From Streptomyces sp. ISL-43 (GTDB lineage Bacteria; Actinomycetota; Actinomycetes; Streptomycetales; Streptomycetaceae): a stretch of DNA of 64,000 bases. This document shows, piece after piece, positions 10,374-18,084 of this stretch; the first letter of the stretch is position 1; the number at the start of each line of letters is the position of its first letter. The stretch lies in contig NZ_JAGGOT010000039.1 in assembly GCF_018614195.1 (NCBI RefSeq), positions 47,318 to 111,317 of the forward strand, in the 5' to 3' direction. Position numbers and translations under genes: made by a program. Under the pieces are notes generated by a model. The model was not told where the DNA came from and searched no databases. It was given only the letters and a program-made list of their open reading frames with translations.

Positions 10374-10979
10374 ATGGACGCCGTGAGAGTCGCGCTGCTG
10401 CGCGAGGTACTCGCCGGTACGGAGTGGCCCGGTGCCGCGCGCAGGTTCGCCGGGGCGCTGCGGCGCTCCGTAGTGCCGGCCGGCGGGAACCTGCTGCTGG
10501 TCGGGACCGAGGGGTACGAGCCCTGGCACCTGGCCGCCCACCTGGTCGACGAGGCCGCCTGGTCGGGGCTGCCGGAGCTGGCGCCCACGCTCGTACGCCA
10601 CCGCGTGCTGCCGGGCGACGCCCCGCACCTCTCGGTCGGCCTGAGCCGGCTGGGGGCGGCCCGGCGCGGTCACACGCTGCTGGTGGTGGCTCCGGAGCAG
10701 CCCGGCGAGGGGCTGCTGGAGCGCGTCCACGACGCCCGGCGCGCGGGGGCGACCGTACTGTCCCTGGACGGCGGGGATCCGGACCTGGGGGCGCTCGCGC
10801 ACGACGTGCTGTCCGTGCCGGACGGCGCCGCCGAGCTGGACCTGGACACGGTGCAGCACCTGGTCAGCGCGGCGGCCGGGGAGAACGGCTTGCCGGTGCA
10901 GCGCGGACGCAAGCGCTTCCGGGACCGGCTGGCGCGGCTGGCCGACCAGCTGACCGCGCCGCCGCCCAGCCGCTGGTAG
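10374..10979 (+). CDS. Conserved hypothetical protein, possible nucleotide- or sugar-binding fold
   Basis: A 201-aa soluble protein. GGNLLLVGTEGYEPWHLAAHL and HTLLVVAPEQPGEGLLERV read like the beta-alpha units of a Rossmann- or SIS-like fold, but no catalytic motif is visible and I cannot name it. The C-terminus is basic (QRGRKRFRDRLARLADQL). The ATG at 10374 is preceded by GCAGGA; an in-frame ATG at 10356 would add six residues. It is divergent from npdG and convergent with the 79-aa gene. Confidence 0.7.
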   Translation: MDAVRVALLREVLAGTEWPGAARRFAGALRRSVVPAGGNLLLVGTEGYEPWHLAAHLVDEAAWSGLPELAPTLVRHRVLPGDAPHLSVGLSRLGAARRGHTLLVVAPEQPGEGLLERVHDARRAGATVLSLDGGDPDLGALAHDVLSVPDGAAELDLDTVQHLVSAAAGENGLPVQRGRKRFRDRLARLADQLTAPPPSRW

Positions 10980-10980
10980 A

Positions 10981-11011
10981 CCCGGGGCACCCCCGAAGGG
11001 GCGTGCCCGGG
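10981..11011. terminator. Bidirectional hairpin between convergent genes
   Basis: CCCGGGGCAC pairs with GTGCCCGGG, with an inner CCCC/GGGG, directly after the stop of the 201-aa gene. It is followed by short GGGCCGGGAAGGGGCG-like repeats to about 11090. Confidence 0.65.
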
Positions 11012-11097
11012 AGGGGCCGCCGGGCCGGGAAGGGGCGCGGGGCCGGGAAGGGGCGTGGGCCGGGGAGGGCCGCCGGGCCGCGGGGAGGGCCTGCGGG

Positions 11098-11337
11098 CTA
11101 GGGAGTGGCTTCGCCTTCCTCTTCCTCGCGGGTCTTGTCGTTCCACTTCGGGTCGTTCTGCCATTCGAGGTTGCGCTCCTGCGCCGTCTCCATGGCGTGG
11201 TTCGCCTCTTCCGGCGTCCCGTAAGGGCCGAAGCGGTCCTTCGCCGGGCACTCGGGGCCTTCCTCGACCTTCTTGTGGACCAGGCAGTAGTACCACTCGC
11301 CCGGTTTGCCCACCTGGCGCTTCTTGAACAGGGCCAT
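11098..11337 (-). CDS. Small acidic-tailed conserved protein
   Basis: A 79-aa soluble protein starting MALFKKRQVGKPGEWYYCLV, with two cysteines (YYCLVHKK and PECPAK), the pattern FGPYGTPEEANHAME, and a very acidic tail (REEEEGEATP). GAGGAG precedes the ATG by about 9 nt. YGTPEEA resembles small actinobacterial proteins of unknown role; the single cysteine pair does not make a convincing zinc ribbon. It is divergent from map with a 59-bp gap. Function unknown. Confidence 0.7.
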   Translation of the reverse strand: MALFKKRQVGKPGEWYYCLVHKKVEEGPECPAKDRFGPYGTPEEANHAMETAQERNLEWQNDPKWNDKTREEEEGEATP

Positions 11338-11396
11338 CGTCAGGCTCCTCTCTCTGTCGCCATGCTGCCCCATACCCGGTCGATACACTCGCTCGT

Positions 11397-12254
11397 ATGT
11401 CTGGCCAGTCGCTGCTCGTACCAGGCGAGCTCACTCCCGTCCGTTCCGTTCCCGGAAACATCCGCCGGCCCGAGTACGTGGGCAAGCCCGCGCCCACTCC
11501 GTACACCGGACCGGAGGTGCAGACGGCCGAGACGATCGAGGCCATGCGCATCGCCGGCCGGATCGCCGCCCAGGCGATGGAAGAGGCCGCCAAGCTCATC
11601 AAGCCGGGGGTGACCACCGACGAGCTGGACCGGGTCGCCCACGAATACATGTGCGATCACGGCGCCTACCCGTCCACGCTGGGCTACCGCGGCTTCCCGA
11701 AGTCCCTGTGCTCCTCGCTCAACGAGGTCATCTGCCACGGGATCCCCGATTCGACCGTCCTGCGGGACGGCGACATCGTGAATCTCGACGTGACCGCGTT
11801 CATCGGCGGGGTGCACGGGGACAACAACGCCACGTACCTGTGCGGCGACGTGGACGAGGAGTCGCGGCTGCTCGTCGAGCGCACCCGCGAGGCCCTGAAC
11901 CGGGCCATCAAGGCCGTCAGGCCGGGCCGCCAGATCAACATCATCGGGCGGGTCATCGAGTCGTACGCGAAGCGCTTCGGCTACGGCGTGGTCCGTGACT
12001 TCACCGGGCACGGCATCAACTCGTCCTTCCACTCCGGCCTGATCGTCCCGCACTACGACAGCCCGCACGCCACCACCGTCATCGAGCCCGGGATGACCTT
12101 CACCATCGAGCCGATGCTGACCCTGGGCACCCACGAGTACGACATGTGGGAGGACGGCTGGACGGTCGTCACCAAGGACCGCAAGCGCACCGCGCAGTTC
12201 GAGCACACACTGGTGGTCACGGACACCGGGGTGGAGATCCTGACGCTGCCGTGA
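11397..12254 (+). CDS. map: Type I methionine aminopeptidase
   Basis: Removes the initiator Met from nascent proteins and is a cytoplasmic dinuclear metal enzyme. The 285-aa product has an N-terminal extension of about 40 residues before the pita-bread fold. Metal ligands are recognisable in NLDVTAFIGG, HGDNNATYL, FTGHGINSSFHSG, FTIEPML and AQFEHTLVV (two Asp, His, two Glu). The catalytic His region is LNEVICHGIP. Length and motifs match the actinobacterial secondary or housekeeping MetAP. The start is the ATG at 11397; no strong ribosome binding site is visible. Confidence 0.95.
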   Translation: MSGQSLLVPGELTPVRSVPGNIRRPEYVGKPAPTPYTGPEVQTAETIEAMRIAGRIAAQAMEEAAKLIKPGVTTDELDRVAHEYMCDHGAYPSTLGYRGFPKSLCSSLNEVICHGIPDSTVLRDGDIVNLDVTAFIGGVHGDNNATYLCGDVDEESRLLVERTREALNRAIKAVRPGRQINIIGRVIESYAKRFGYGVVRDFTGHGINSSFHSGLIVPHYDSPHATTVIEPGMTFTIEPMLTLGTHEYDMWEDGWTVVTKDRKRTAQFEHTLVVTDTGVEILTLP

Positions 12255-12306
12255 CCCCGAAGAGCACTTTCAGATTTTACCGACAAGGCGTCGGGAACAC
12301 ATTGAC

Positions 12307-12325
12307 TTAGGTAAGCCTAAGTAGG
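12307..12325 (+). promoter_or_regulatory. Iron box overlapping the heme oxygenase promoter
   Basis: TTAGGTAAGCCTAA matches the left 14 positions of the DmdR/DtxR iron box (TTAGGTTAGSCTAACCTAA) with one clear mismatch. It abuts a -35-like TTGACT (12302-12307), and a -10-like GAGGAT lies 17 bp on (12325-12330), so iron-loaded repressor would block the promoter. Confidence 0.75.
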
Positions 12326-12394
12326 AGGATCGGGTGTGGCGGCACGGCCGCCACTCCTGCTTGCCCCTTCCTTCCGATTCCTCGGAGGTCCGCC

Positions 12395-13042
12395 TTGGAC
12401 GCCTTCTCCACCGTCATCCGTGTCGCCTCGCACGAGCAGCACACCGAGGCAGAGACCTCGACCTTCATGAGCGACCTGCTCGGCGGCCGGCTCGGAGTGG
12501 ACGCGTACACGCGCTACACCGAGCAGCTGTGGTTCGTGTACCGGGCTCTGGAGGACGCGGCCGAGGCCCTCAAGGACGACGCGGTGGCCGGGCCGTTCAT
12601 CCAGCCCGAGCTGATGCGCGTGGCCGAGATCGAGCGCGACCTCGCCCACCTGCGGGGTCCCGACTGGCGCGAGACCCTGGTCGCGCTGCCGGCCACCGAG
12701 GCCTACGCGGCCCGCGTGGCCGAGTGCGCCGGCTCCTGGCCCGGCGGGTACGTCGCCCACCACTACACCCGCTACCTGGGCGACCTCTCCGGCGGCCAGA
12801 TCATCCGTGACAAGGCGGAGCGGACCTGGGGCTTCGAGCGCAAGGGCGACGGCGTCCGCTTCTACGTCTTCACGGACATCTCCAACCCGGCCGCCTTCAA
12901 GCGGACCTACCGCGAACTGCTGGACACGATCGCGGCGGACGACCTGGAGAAGCAGCGCATCATCGACGAGTGCAAGCGCGCCTTCGACTTCAACGGGGCG
13001 GTGTTCCGGGAGCTGGGCGAGCAGTTCCCCCTCAGCGCGTAG
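12395..13042 (+). CDS. Biliverdin-producing heme oxygenase
   Basis: Opens heme to biliverdin, CO and Fe2+, giving the cell iron from imported heme. The 215-aa length matches bacterial enzymes of the HmuO type. The proximal-His region is RVASHEQHTEAETSTFM, and GDLSGGQIIRDKAERTWGF is the diagnostic distal-helix glycine motif. The start is TTG at 12395, with GGAGG ending 6 nt upstream; no ATG or GTG fits that site. The iron box upstream and the hmuTUV/HtaA genes about 1-6 kb away make a heme-iron role very likely. Confidence 0.94.
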   Translation: MDAFSTVIRVASHEQHTEAETSTFMSDLLGGRLGVDAYTRYTEQLWFVYRALEDAAEALKDDAVAGPFIQPELMRVAEIERDLAHLRGPDWRETLVALPATEAYAARVAECAGSWPGGYVAHHYTRYLGDLSGGQIIRDKAERTWGFERKGDGVRFYVFTDISNPAAFKRTYRELLDTIAADDLEKQRIIDECKRAFDFNGAVFRELGEQFPLSA

Positions 13043-13064
13043 CGCCTGCGGCGAGCTGAACGGA

Positions 13065-13100
13065 GGAAGGGGGTGGGCCCTTACGGGCCCACCCCCTTCC
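13065..13100. terminator. Strong bidirectional terminator
   Basis: A perfect 16-bp stem (GGAAGGGGGTGGGCCC and its complement) with loop TTAC between the convergent heme oxygenase and PhzF-like genes. Confidence 0.9.
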
Positions 13101-13142
13101 GTGTCCCCGGGCCGCGGGGCAGGGCGCCGGCCGTGGGGGGCG

Positions 13143-13802
13143 TCAGTTGGTGTTCGGGGCGAAGCGGACTCGGCCGCCGATCTCGATCGTGCCGTCCGGG
13201 CCCGGGGCCGTGAGGATCTGGGAGCCCGCGCCCTGGGTGATGTTCAGGGAGCGGTTCAGCTCGGCCGTCAGCAGGACGGCCGCCGAGCCGGTGGCCTCGT
13301 CCTCGGTGATCGCCCCGTCGGGACGGCGCGGGAAACCGCGGGCCCGGATCCGGCCCGCGGCCTCGTCCTCCCACGCCCAGGCGTACAGCCAGCCCTCGCC
13401 CGGCGGGGGCGCGGGCAGCGCCTCGACCTCGGCGGCGTCGGCGTACTGCTCGGTGCGCTTGCCCTCGACCCATTCGGGGCGGGCCGTGATCCAGGTGAAC
13501 TCCCCGTCGTCGCGCGCCCATACGGTGCCGGCCGGGGGCTGGAGCTCCTCGATGTCGAGCAGCCAGGCGACTCCGACCAGCGGGTGCCCGGCGAAGGACA
13601 TGCGGGTGCCGGGGGTGCGGATGTCGACGACCCCGCGCTCGGGGTCGTCGACGAACACCGTCTCGCTGTAGCCGAGTTCGGCGGCCAGCGCCTGCCGGGA
13701 CGCGTCGTCGGGGCAGGTTCGGCCGTCGCGCACGACGCCGAGCAGGTTGCCGTGGCTGCCGTCACCCGCGCAGAAGACCCTCAGGACGTCCAGATCGTTC
13801 AC
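13143..13802 (-). CDS. Short PhzF-family isomerase-like protein
   Basis: A 219-aa member of the PhzF/DapF-like fold. Landmarks are the first-lobe start LDVLRVFCAGDGSHGNLLGVV, LGYSETVFVDD (the active-site Glu region), SFAGHPLVGVAWLL, and the second-lobe DEATGSAAVLL. It is shorter than typical PhzF proteins (about 280 aa), with a compact second lobe. The family includes isomerases and enzymes of unknown reaction, so the substrate is not known. The GTG start at 13802 has no clear ribosome binding site. It lies inside the heme-iron island but has no iron box. Confidence 0.8.
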   Translation of the reverse strand: MNDLDVLRVFCAGDGSHGNLLGVVRDGRTCPDDASRQALAAELGYSETVFVDDPERGVVDIRTPGTRMSFAGHPLVGVAWLLDIEELQPPAGTVWARDDGEFTWITARPEWVEGKRTEQYADAAEVEALPAPPPGEGWLYAWAWEDEAAGRIRARGFPRRPDGAITEDEATGSAAVLLTAELNRSLNITQGAGSQILTAPGPDGTIEIGGRVRFAPNTN

Positions 13803-13822
13803 GCGGGAAATTGAAGCACGGC

Positions 13823-15238
13823 TCAGCCCTGGGCCGTACGCCGCCTGCGCGCGATGTACACCGCGCCCGCACCCGCGGCGACGATGGCTCCGGAGGTGCC
13901 GAGCAGGGCACCGGCCGGGATCTCGGCGCCGGTGGAGGCGAGGTTGCCGCCGACGCTGCCGCCCGAACCGCCCGCGGCGGCCGGGGTCGTGGCGGTAGTG
14001 GTGGGGGTGCTGGTGGGCAGGACGGCGTCCTTGTCCACGGAGACCGTCAGGTTGACGTCGTCCACCCGGTCGCCGGCCTTGTAGATGGAGCCGTTCGTGT
14101 CGTTGGCGAAGGTTGCGGCGCCTTCGGCCGTGAGCGCCGTACGGACGGCGTCCAGGGCGAGCAGGCCGTCCTTGGTCTTGTACTCGGCCTTCGACAGGTC
14201 GAGCGTGGCGAACGGGACGTTCGCCTGGGTGGCGGTGGCCGTCTTCACGTCCAGGACCAGGGTGCCGGTGGCGCCCTCGGTGTCGATGCGGACGTTGCCG
14301 AAGGTCATGTCGATGCGGTGGGCCGCGTACTGGAAGCGCAGGTTGCCCGCGAAGGAGGCGTTCAGCTTCTGCTTCTTGGTGTCCAGGGTGCCCTTGCCGC
14401 CGCCGAAGGCGAAGCTGTCGCCGTTGGCGACCGCGCCGTCCGCCGGGGTGACGGTGCCGCCCGCGCCCTGCACGTAGTTGCGGAAGGACTCCTTGACGCC
14501 CCAGGCCAGCTTGCCGCCGAGGATCTGCTGCGGGCCCTCGGCGGCCGGGGAGCCCACGGAGGCCGACGGGGAGGCCGACTTCGACGGGGACGCGGACGGC
14601 GACGGGGACGCGGACGTGGAGGTCGACGGGGACGGGGAGGGCTGCGGCGGGAACTCCAGGACGGCCGTCAACGGGTCACCGGTCTTGCCCGCGTAGGTGT
14701 CGGAGCCGAGCAGCTTGCCGGCCTCCGCGGTCAGGGTGGTGACCAGGTCGGTCATCGGCCCGCGGCCGAAGGCCACGTCCGCGAAGGGGACGTCCGCGGT
14801 GAGCTTGCCGTCGCGGGTGACGTCGACGAGGAGCTTCTTCGTGCCGGTGTCGACGCGCAGGTTCGCGAGCTTCACCTCGAAGCGGTGCGCGGCGGACTTG
14901 AAGGTGACGCTGCCCTTGAAGGCGGCGGTCACGACGTGGCTGGTCCCGTCGTACTGGCCGGTGGCCCCGCCGAACCTGAAGCCCTTGTCGGTCTTCGTGG
15001 CGCCGTCCGCGACGGTGATCTCGCCCTGGGCGATGGTCGTGACGTAGGTGCGGTAGCTCTCCAGGACTCCCCAGTCGAGGGTGCCGCCGATGACCGGGGT
15101 CGGCGCGGGCGCCTCCGCCGCGGGCGCTGCGGCTGCGCCGCCCGCCGCGGTGGCGGGCAGGACGAACGCGGTGGCGCCGATCGCCGCGGCGGTGGCGATG
15201 GCGGCCGCTATGGCGATGGGGCGGCGGGTGGAAGACAT
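13823..15238 (-). CDS. HtaA-domain cell-wall heme-binding protein with LAxTG sorting signal
   Basis: A 471-aa secreted protein: signal peptide about 1-32, HtaA domain 1 starting IGGTLDWGVLESYRTYV, a Ser/Pro/Thr linker (about 195-230), HtaA domain 2 starting LGGKLAWGVKESFRNYV, a Thr/Ala-rich stalk, then NLASTGAEIP, a hydrophobic segment and terminal RRRR. LASTG fits the LAxTG motif used by Streptomyces class E sortases, so covalent wall anchoring is expected. HtaA proteins in corynebacteria capture heme and pass it to HmuT. Start chosen for AGGAG 8 nt upstream. It is downstream of, and co-directional with, a second HtaA gene. Confidence 0.92.
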   Translation of the reverse strand: MSSTRRPIAIAAAIATAAAIGATAFVLPATAAGGAAAAPAAEAPAPTPVIGGTLDWGVLESYRTYVTTIAQGEITVADGATKTDKGFRFGGATGQYDGTSHVVTAAFKGSVTFKSAAHRFEVKLANLRVDTGTKKLLVDVTRDGKLTADVPFADVAFGRGPMTDLVTTLTAEAGKLLGSDTYAGKTGDPLTAVLEFPPQPSPSPSTSTSASPSPSASPSKSASPSASVGSPAAEGPQQILGGKLAWGVKESFRNYVQGAGGTVTPADGAVANGDSFAFGGGKGTLDTKKQKLNASFAGNLRFQYAAHRIDMTFGNVRIDTEGATGTLVLDVKTATATQANVPFATLDLSKAEYKTKDGLLALDAVRTALTAEGAATFANDTNGSIYKAGDRVDDVNLTVSVDKDAVLPTSTPTTTATTPAAAGGSGGSVGGNLASTGAEIPAGALLGTSGAIVAAGAGAVYIARRRRTAQG

Positions 15239-15263
15239 GGCAGAGATCTCCTGAAACGGGGCG

Positions 15264-15312
15264 AAGGAGGAGGAGCGAGGGAGGAGGAGGGAGGAGGAGG
15301 GAGGAGGAGGGA
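15264..15312. repeat. GA-rich 10-bp tandem repeat in the leader of the HtaA gene
   Basis: Three exact GAGGAGGAGG units (15281-15310) flanked by similar sequence. On the transcribed strand this is a pyrimidine tract just upstream of the ribosome binding site of the downstream HtaA gene. Confidence 0.7.
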
Positions 15313-15428
15313 AGACCGGGGGGCGCAGGGCAGGGCAAAGCGAGCCCGGGCGGTGCGGTGCGGGGCGCTGCGGGCGGTGCGGGCGGTGCGGTACGGGCGC
15401 TGCGGCGGTACGGGGTCCGGATCGCGGG

Positions 15429-16925
15429 TCAGCCCCGAGGAGCAGCCCCATCGGTTCCGGCGGAGCCGGAGGAGCCGGCGGAGCCGGAGGCCTCGGTGGG
15501 CCCGGCGGCCTCGGCGCCAGGCGGTCCGGCGGCCGCGACCGGCTCCGTACGCCGGTTGCGGACCACCAGGAAGGCGGCTCCGCCTGCGAGTACGAGGACG
15601 GCCACGGCGAGAGCGGCGTACAGGCCGGTGTTCGAGGCGTCTTCGGTCTCCTCGGCGGCGGCCGGGGCCGGTGCCGAGGGGGCCGCGGGCGTGGCCGTGG
15701 AGCCGAGGTTCGGCAGGGCCGGGAGCTTCGCGGCGCCGTCGAGGACTACGGCGAGCGAGACGGGGTCCATTTCCGTGCCGGCCTTGTACATGGAGTTGAA
15801 GGCCTGGGCTCCGCCCTCGGTGAGGGTGGCCGGGGCTTCGGCGAGGGTGGCGAGGCCGCCCTCGGCCTTGAGGCCCTTGGCGTCGAACTCGACGAGTGCG
15901 ACGGCGCTCTTGGTGTCGGCCCCGGTGGTGACGTCGGCGGAGAGCACGCCCTTGCCGTTCTCCACCCTGACGGTGAACTTGGCGAGCTTCATGTCGAGGT
16001 GGGCGCCGGTGAAGTGGACGGAGCCGCCGAACGCGGCGTCAAGGGTGCCTTTCCCGCCGTCGTATGCGCCCTTGCCTTGCGGGAAGCGGAACAGCGCGCC
16101 GCCGTCCTGCGCGCCGTCGGCGAGCTCCCACTTGCCCTGGCCGATCGAGCCGGAGACATACTCGCGGAAGGTGCGCCGCACCCCCCAGTCCACGGCGGCG
16201 TCGGTGAACGCTCCGGCGCCCTGCGGGGACTGCGAGGCCTCCGTTGCCTCGGACGGAGCGCTCGGCGTCTGAGCGGGCTGCTCGGCCGCGGGGGCGGCCT
16301 TGACGTCGACGGAGAGCGAGATCGGGTCGAGCTGCGCGCCGGCCGCGTAGTAGCCGGCGAAGGAGTGGGCGCCCTGGTCGGTGAGGGTGGCCGGGATGTT
16401 GGTGAGGACGATCGGGCTGCCGCCGCCCTTCATGTTCACCCCGCCCAGGCTCAGCTTGGCGAAGGGCACCTGGGAGGCGGTGGTGACCGCTCCGCCCTCC
16501 TTGGCCTTGCTGGAGACGTCCACGTAGAGGGTGCCGCTGCCGCCGCTGATCTTGACGGTCGGACGGCTGACGCCGAGGTCCAGCTCGTACGAGCCGTCCG
16601 GCTTCTGGTGGCCCTGGAAGGCGACGCCGCCGCTGAAGGAGGCCTGCAGGGAGCCGGTGTCCGGATCGTAGGAGCCGTTCGCGGAGTGGAAGCGGAACAG
16701 GCTTCCGCCGACGGTGGCGGCGCCGTTCCTCAGCTTGAACGCGCCTTTCGCCACCGGGCCGGTGACGTAACTCTGGAAGGAGGATTTGATGCCCCAGTCA
16801 AGCCGGCCGCCCTCCACGGTGCGGCCCGCAGCCTGCGCGGCGGTCGCCGGGAGCAGGACTCCCAGCAGGGCCGCCAGGGTCGCCAGCAGGGCGACGGCGG
16901 ACGCACGGGTGGGTCTTGCGGACAT
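15429..16925 (-). CDS. HtaA-domain membrane-anchored heme-binding protein
   Basis: A 498-aa protein: signal peptide to about residue 33 (ATAAQAAG), HtaA domain 1 starting VEGGRLDWGIKSSFQSYV, a linker rich in Ala/Pro/Ser, HtaA domain 2 starting AVDWGVRRTFREYVSG, then a transmembrane segment (LYAALAVAVLVLAGGAAFLV) and an RNRR stop-transfer. An unusual 40-residue Ala/Gly/Ser-rich cytoplasmic tail follows. EDASNTG before the segment looks like a degenerate sorting signal, so this copy may stay in the membrane while its neighbour is wall-linked. GGAGG precedes the ATG, and a near-perfect iron box lies 26 bp upstream. Confidence 0.9.
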   Translation of the reverse strand: MSARPTRASAVALLATLAALLGVLLPATAAQAAGRTVEGGRLDWGIKSSFQSYVTGPVAKGAFKLRNGAATVGGSLFRFHSANGSYDPDTGSLQASFSGGVAFQGHQKPDGSYELDLGVSRPTVKISGGSGTLYVDVSSKAKEGGAVTTASQVPFAKLSLGGVNMKGGGSPIVLTNIPATLTDQGAHSFAGYYAAGAQLDPISLSVDVKAAPAAEQPAQTPSAPSEATEASQSPQGAGAFTDAAVDWGVRRTFREYVSGSIGQGKWELADGAQDGGALFRFPQGKGAYDGGKGTLDAAFGGSVHFTGAHLDMKLAKFTVRVENGKGVLSADVTTGADTKSAVALVEFDAKGLKAEGGLATLAEAPATLTEGGAQAFNSMYKAGTEMDPVSLAVVLDGAAKLPALPNLGSTATPAAPSAPAPAAAEETEDASNTGLYAALAVAVLVLAGGAAFLVVRNRRTEPVAAAGPPGAEAAGPTEASGSAGSSGSAGTDGAAPRG

Positions 16926-16950
16926 GAATGCCCCTCCAGGGTCTAGCAAG

Positions 16951-16969
16951 TGAGGTTAGGCTAACCTAA
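16951..16969. promoter_or_regulatory. Iron box between HtaA and hmuT
   Basis: TGAGGTTAGGCTAACCTAA, 18 of 19 positions of the DmdR/DtxR consensus. It sits between divergent starts (16925 on minus, 17067 on plus), so one site can control both HtaA genes and hmuTUV. Confidence 0.92.
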
Positions 16970-17066
16970 GCTACATCCGGCCGGGTGCGAAACCCCCCGG
17001 TCCCCGGAACTCGAACTTCGAACCGGGCCACCCCACTTCCAGTCGGACGATCAGGACGGTGCCTTC

Positions 17067-18083
17067 GTGCCTACGCCCGCCGCGTCAACCCGCGCGCCCC
17101 GACTCGCCCTTGCCGTGACCTCCCTGGTCCTGGCACTCGGTGTGGCGGCCTGCGGAGGTACGGCCGCCCCCGCCCACACCGCCGGCGCCGGCGCCCCCGC
17201 CGTCCCGGACCGGGTGGAACCGCTCGCCCCGGCGCCCGTCCCCGCGCTGCCCGCGACCGTGGCCTCGGCGGACGGCACCCGGGTCACCATCGCCTCGGCG
17301 GACCGGGTGGTGCCGCTGACGGGCAGCCTCAACGAGATCGTCCACACCCTGGGACTCGGCCCCAAGGTCGTCGCCCGGGACATCACCGCCACCTTCGAAC
17401 AGGCCGCGGACCTCCCGGTGGTGACGCGGGGCCACGACGTCTCGGCCGAGAGCGTGCTGTCGCTGCGCCCGACGCTGGTGCTCGCCGAGAGCACCTCCGG
17501 CCCCGCCGAGGCGATCGAGCAGATCCGCGACGCGGGCATCCCGCTGCTGGTGGTGGCCCCGGCCAAGTCCCTGGACGACGTGGCGAAGCGGACCGACGCG
17601 GTCGCCGCCGCGCTGGGCGTCAAGGACGCCGGAGCCCTGCTGAACCAGCGCACCGCCGAGCGCATCGCCGCCGCCCGCAAGGGCCTGCCCGCCTCGGGGA
17701 AGAAGCCGCGCGTGGCCTTCCTCTACCTGCGCGGCACCGCCTCCGTGTATCTGATGGGCGGCTCCGACTCCGGTGCGGGCTCGCTGCTGGACGCGGCCGG
17801 CGCGGTGGACACGGGCCCGGAGTCGGGGCTCGGCAAGGACTTCACCCCGATCACGAGCGAAGCCCTGGCGGCCGCCGCGCCCGACGCGATCCTCGTCATG
17901 GCCAAGGGCCTGGAGTCGGTCGGCGGCGTGGACGGCCTGGTGAAGATCCCGGGCATCGCGCAGACCCCCGCCGGGATGGACCGGCGGGTGATCACCGTCG
18001 ACGACGGGGTGCTGCTCAACTACGGGCCGCGCACCGACCAGGTCCTGACCTCGCTGATCACACAGCTCTACGGCAAGGCGTGA
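17067..18083 (+). CDS. hmuT: Heme ABC transporter substrate-binding lipoprotein
   Basis: A 338-aa lipoprotein: signal peptide with lipobox VAAC at about residue 28, then a Pro/Ala-rich spacer and a class III (FecB/BtuF) binding fold. VVPLTGSLNEIVHTLGLG and VARDITATFEQAADLPVV match heme-binding HmuT proteins, and SVYLMGGSDSGAGSLLDAAG is typical of the second lobe. It captures heme from surface HtaA proteins and hands it to HmuUV. GTG start with AGGAC upstream. The stop is one base from the permease start, so the genes are coupled. Controlled by the iron box at 16951. Confidence 0.92.
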   Translation: MPTPAASTRAPRLALAVTSLVLALGVAACGGTAAPAHTAGAGAPAVPDRVEPLAPAPVPALPATVASADGTRVTIASADRVVPLTGSLNEIVHTLGLGPKVVARDITATFEQAADLPVVTRGHDVSAESVLSLRPTLVLAESTSGPAEAIEQIRDAGIPLLVVAPAKSLDDVAKRTDAVAAALGVKDAGALLNQRTAERIAAARKGLPASGKKPRVAFLYLRGTASVYLMGGSDSGAGSLLDAAGAVDTGPESGLGKDFTPITSEALAAAAPDAILVMAKGLESVGGVDGLVKIPGIAQTPAGMDRRVITVDDGVLLNYGPRTDQVLTSLITQLYGKA

Positions 18084-18084
18084 T

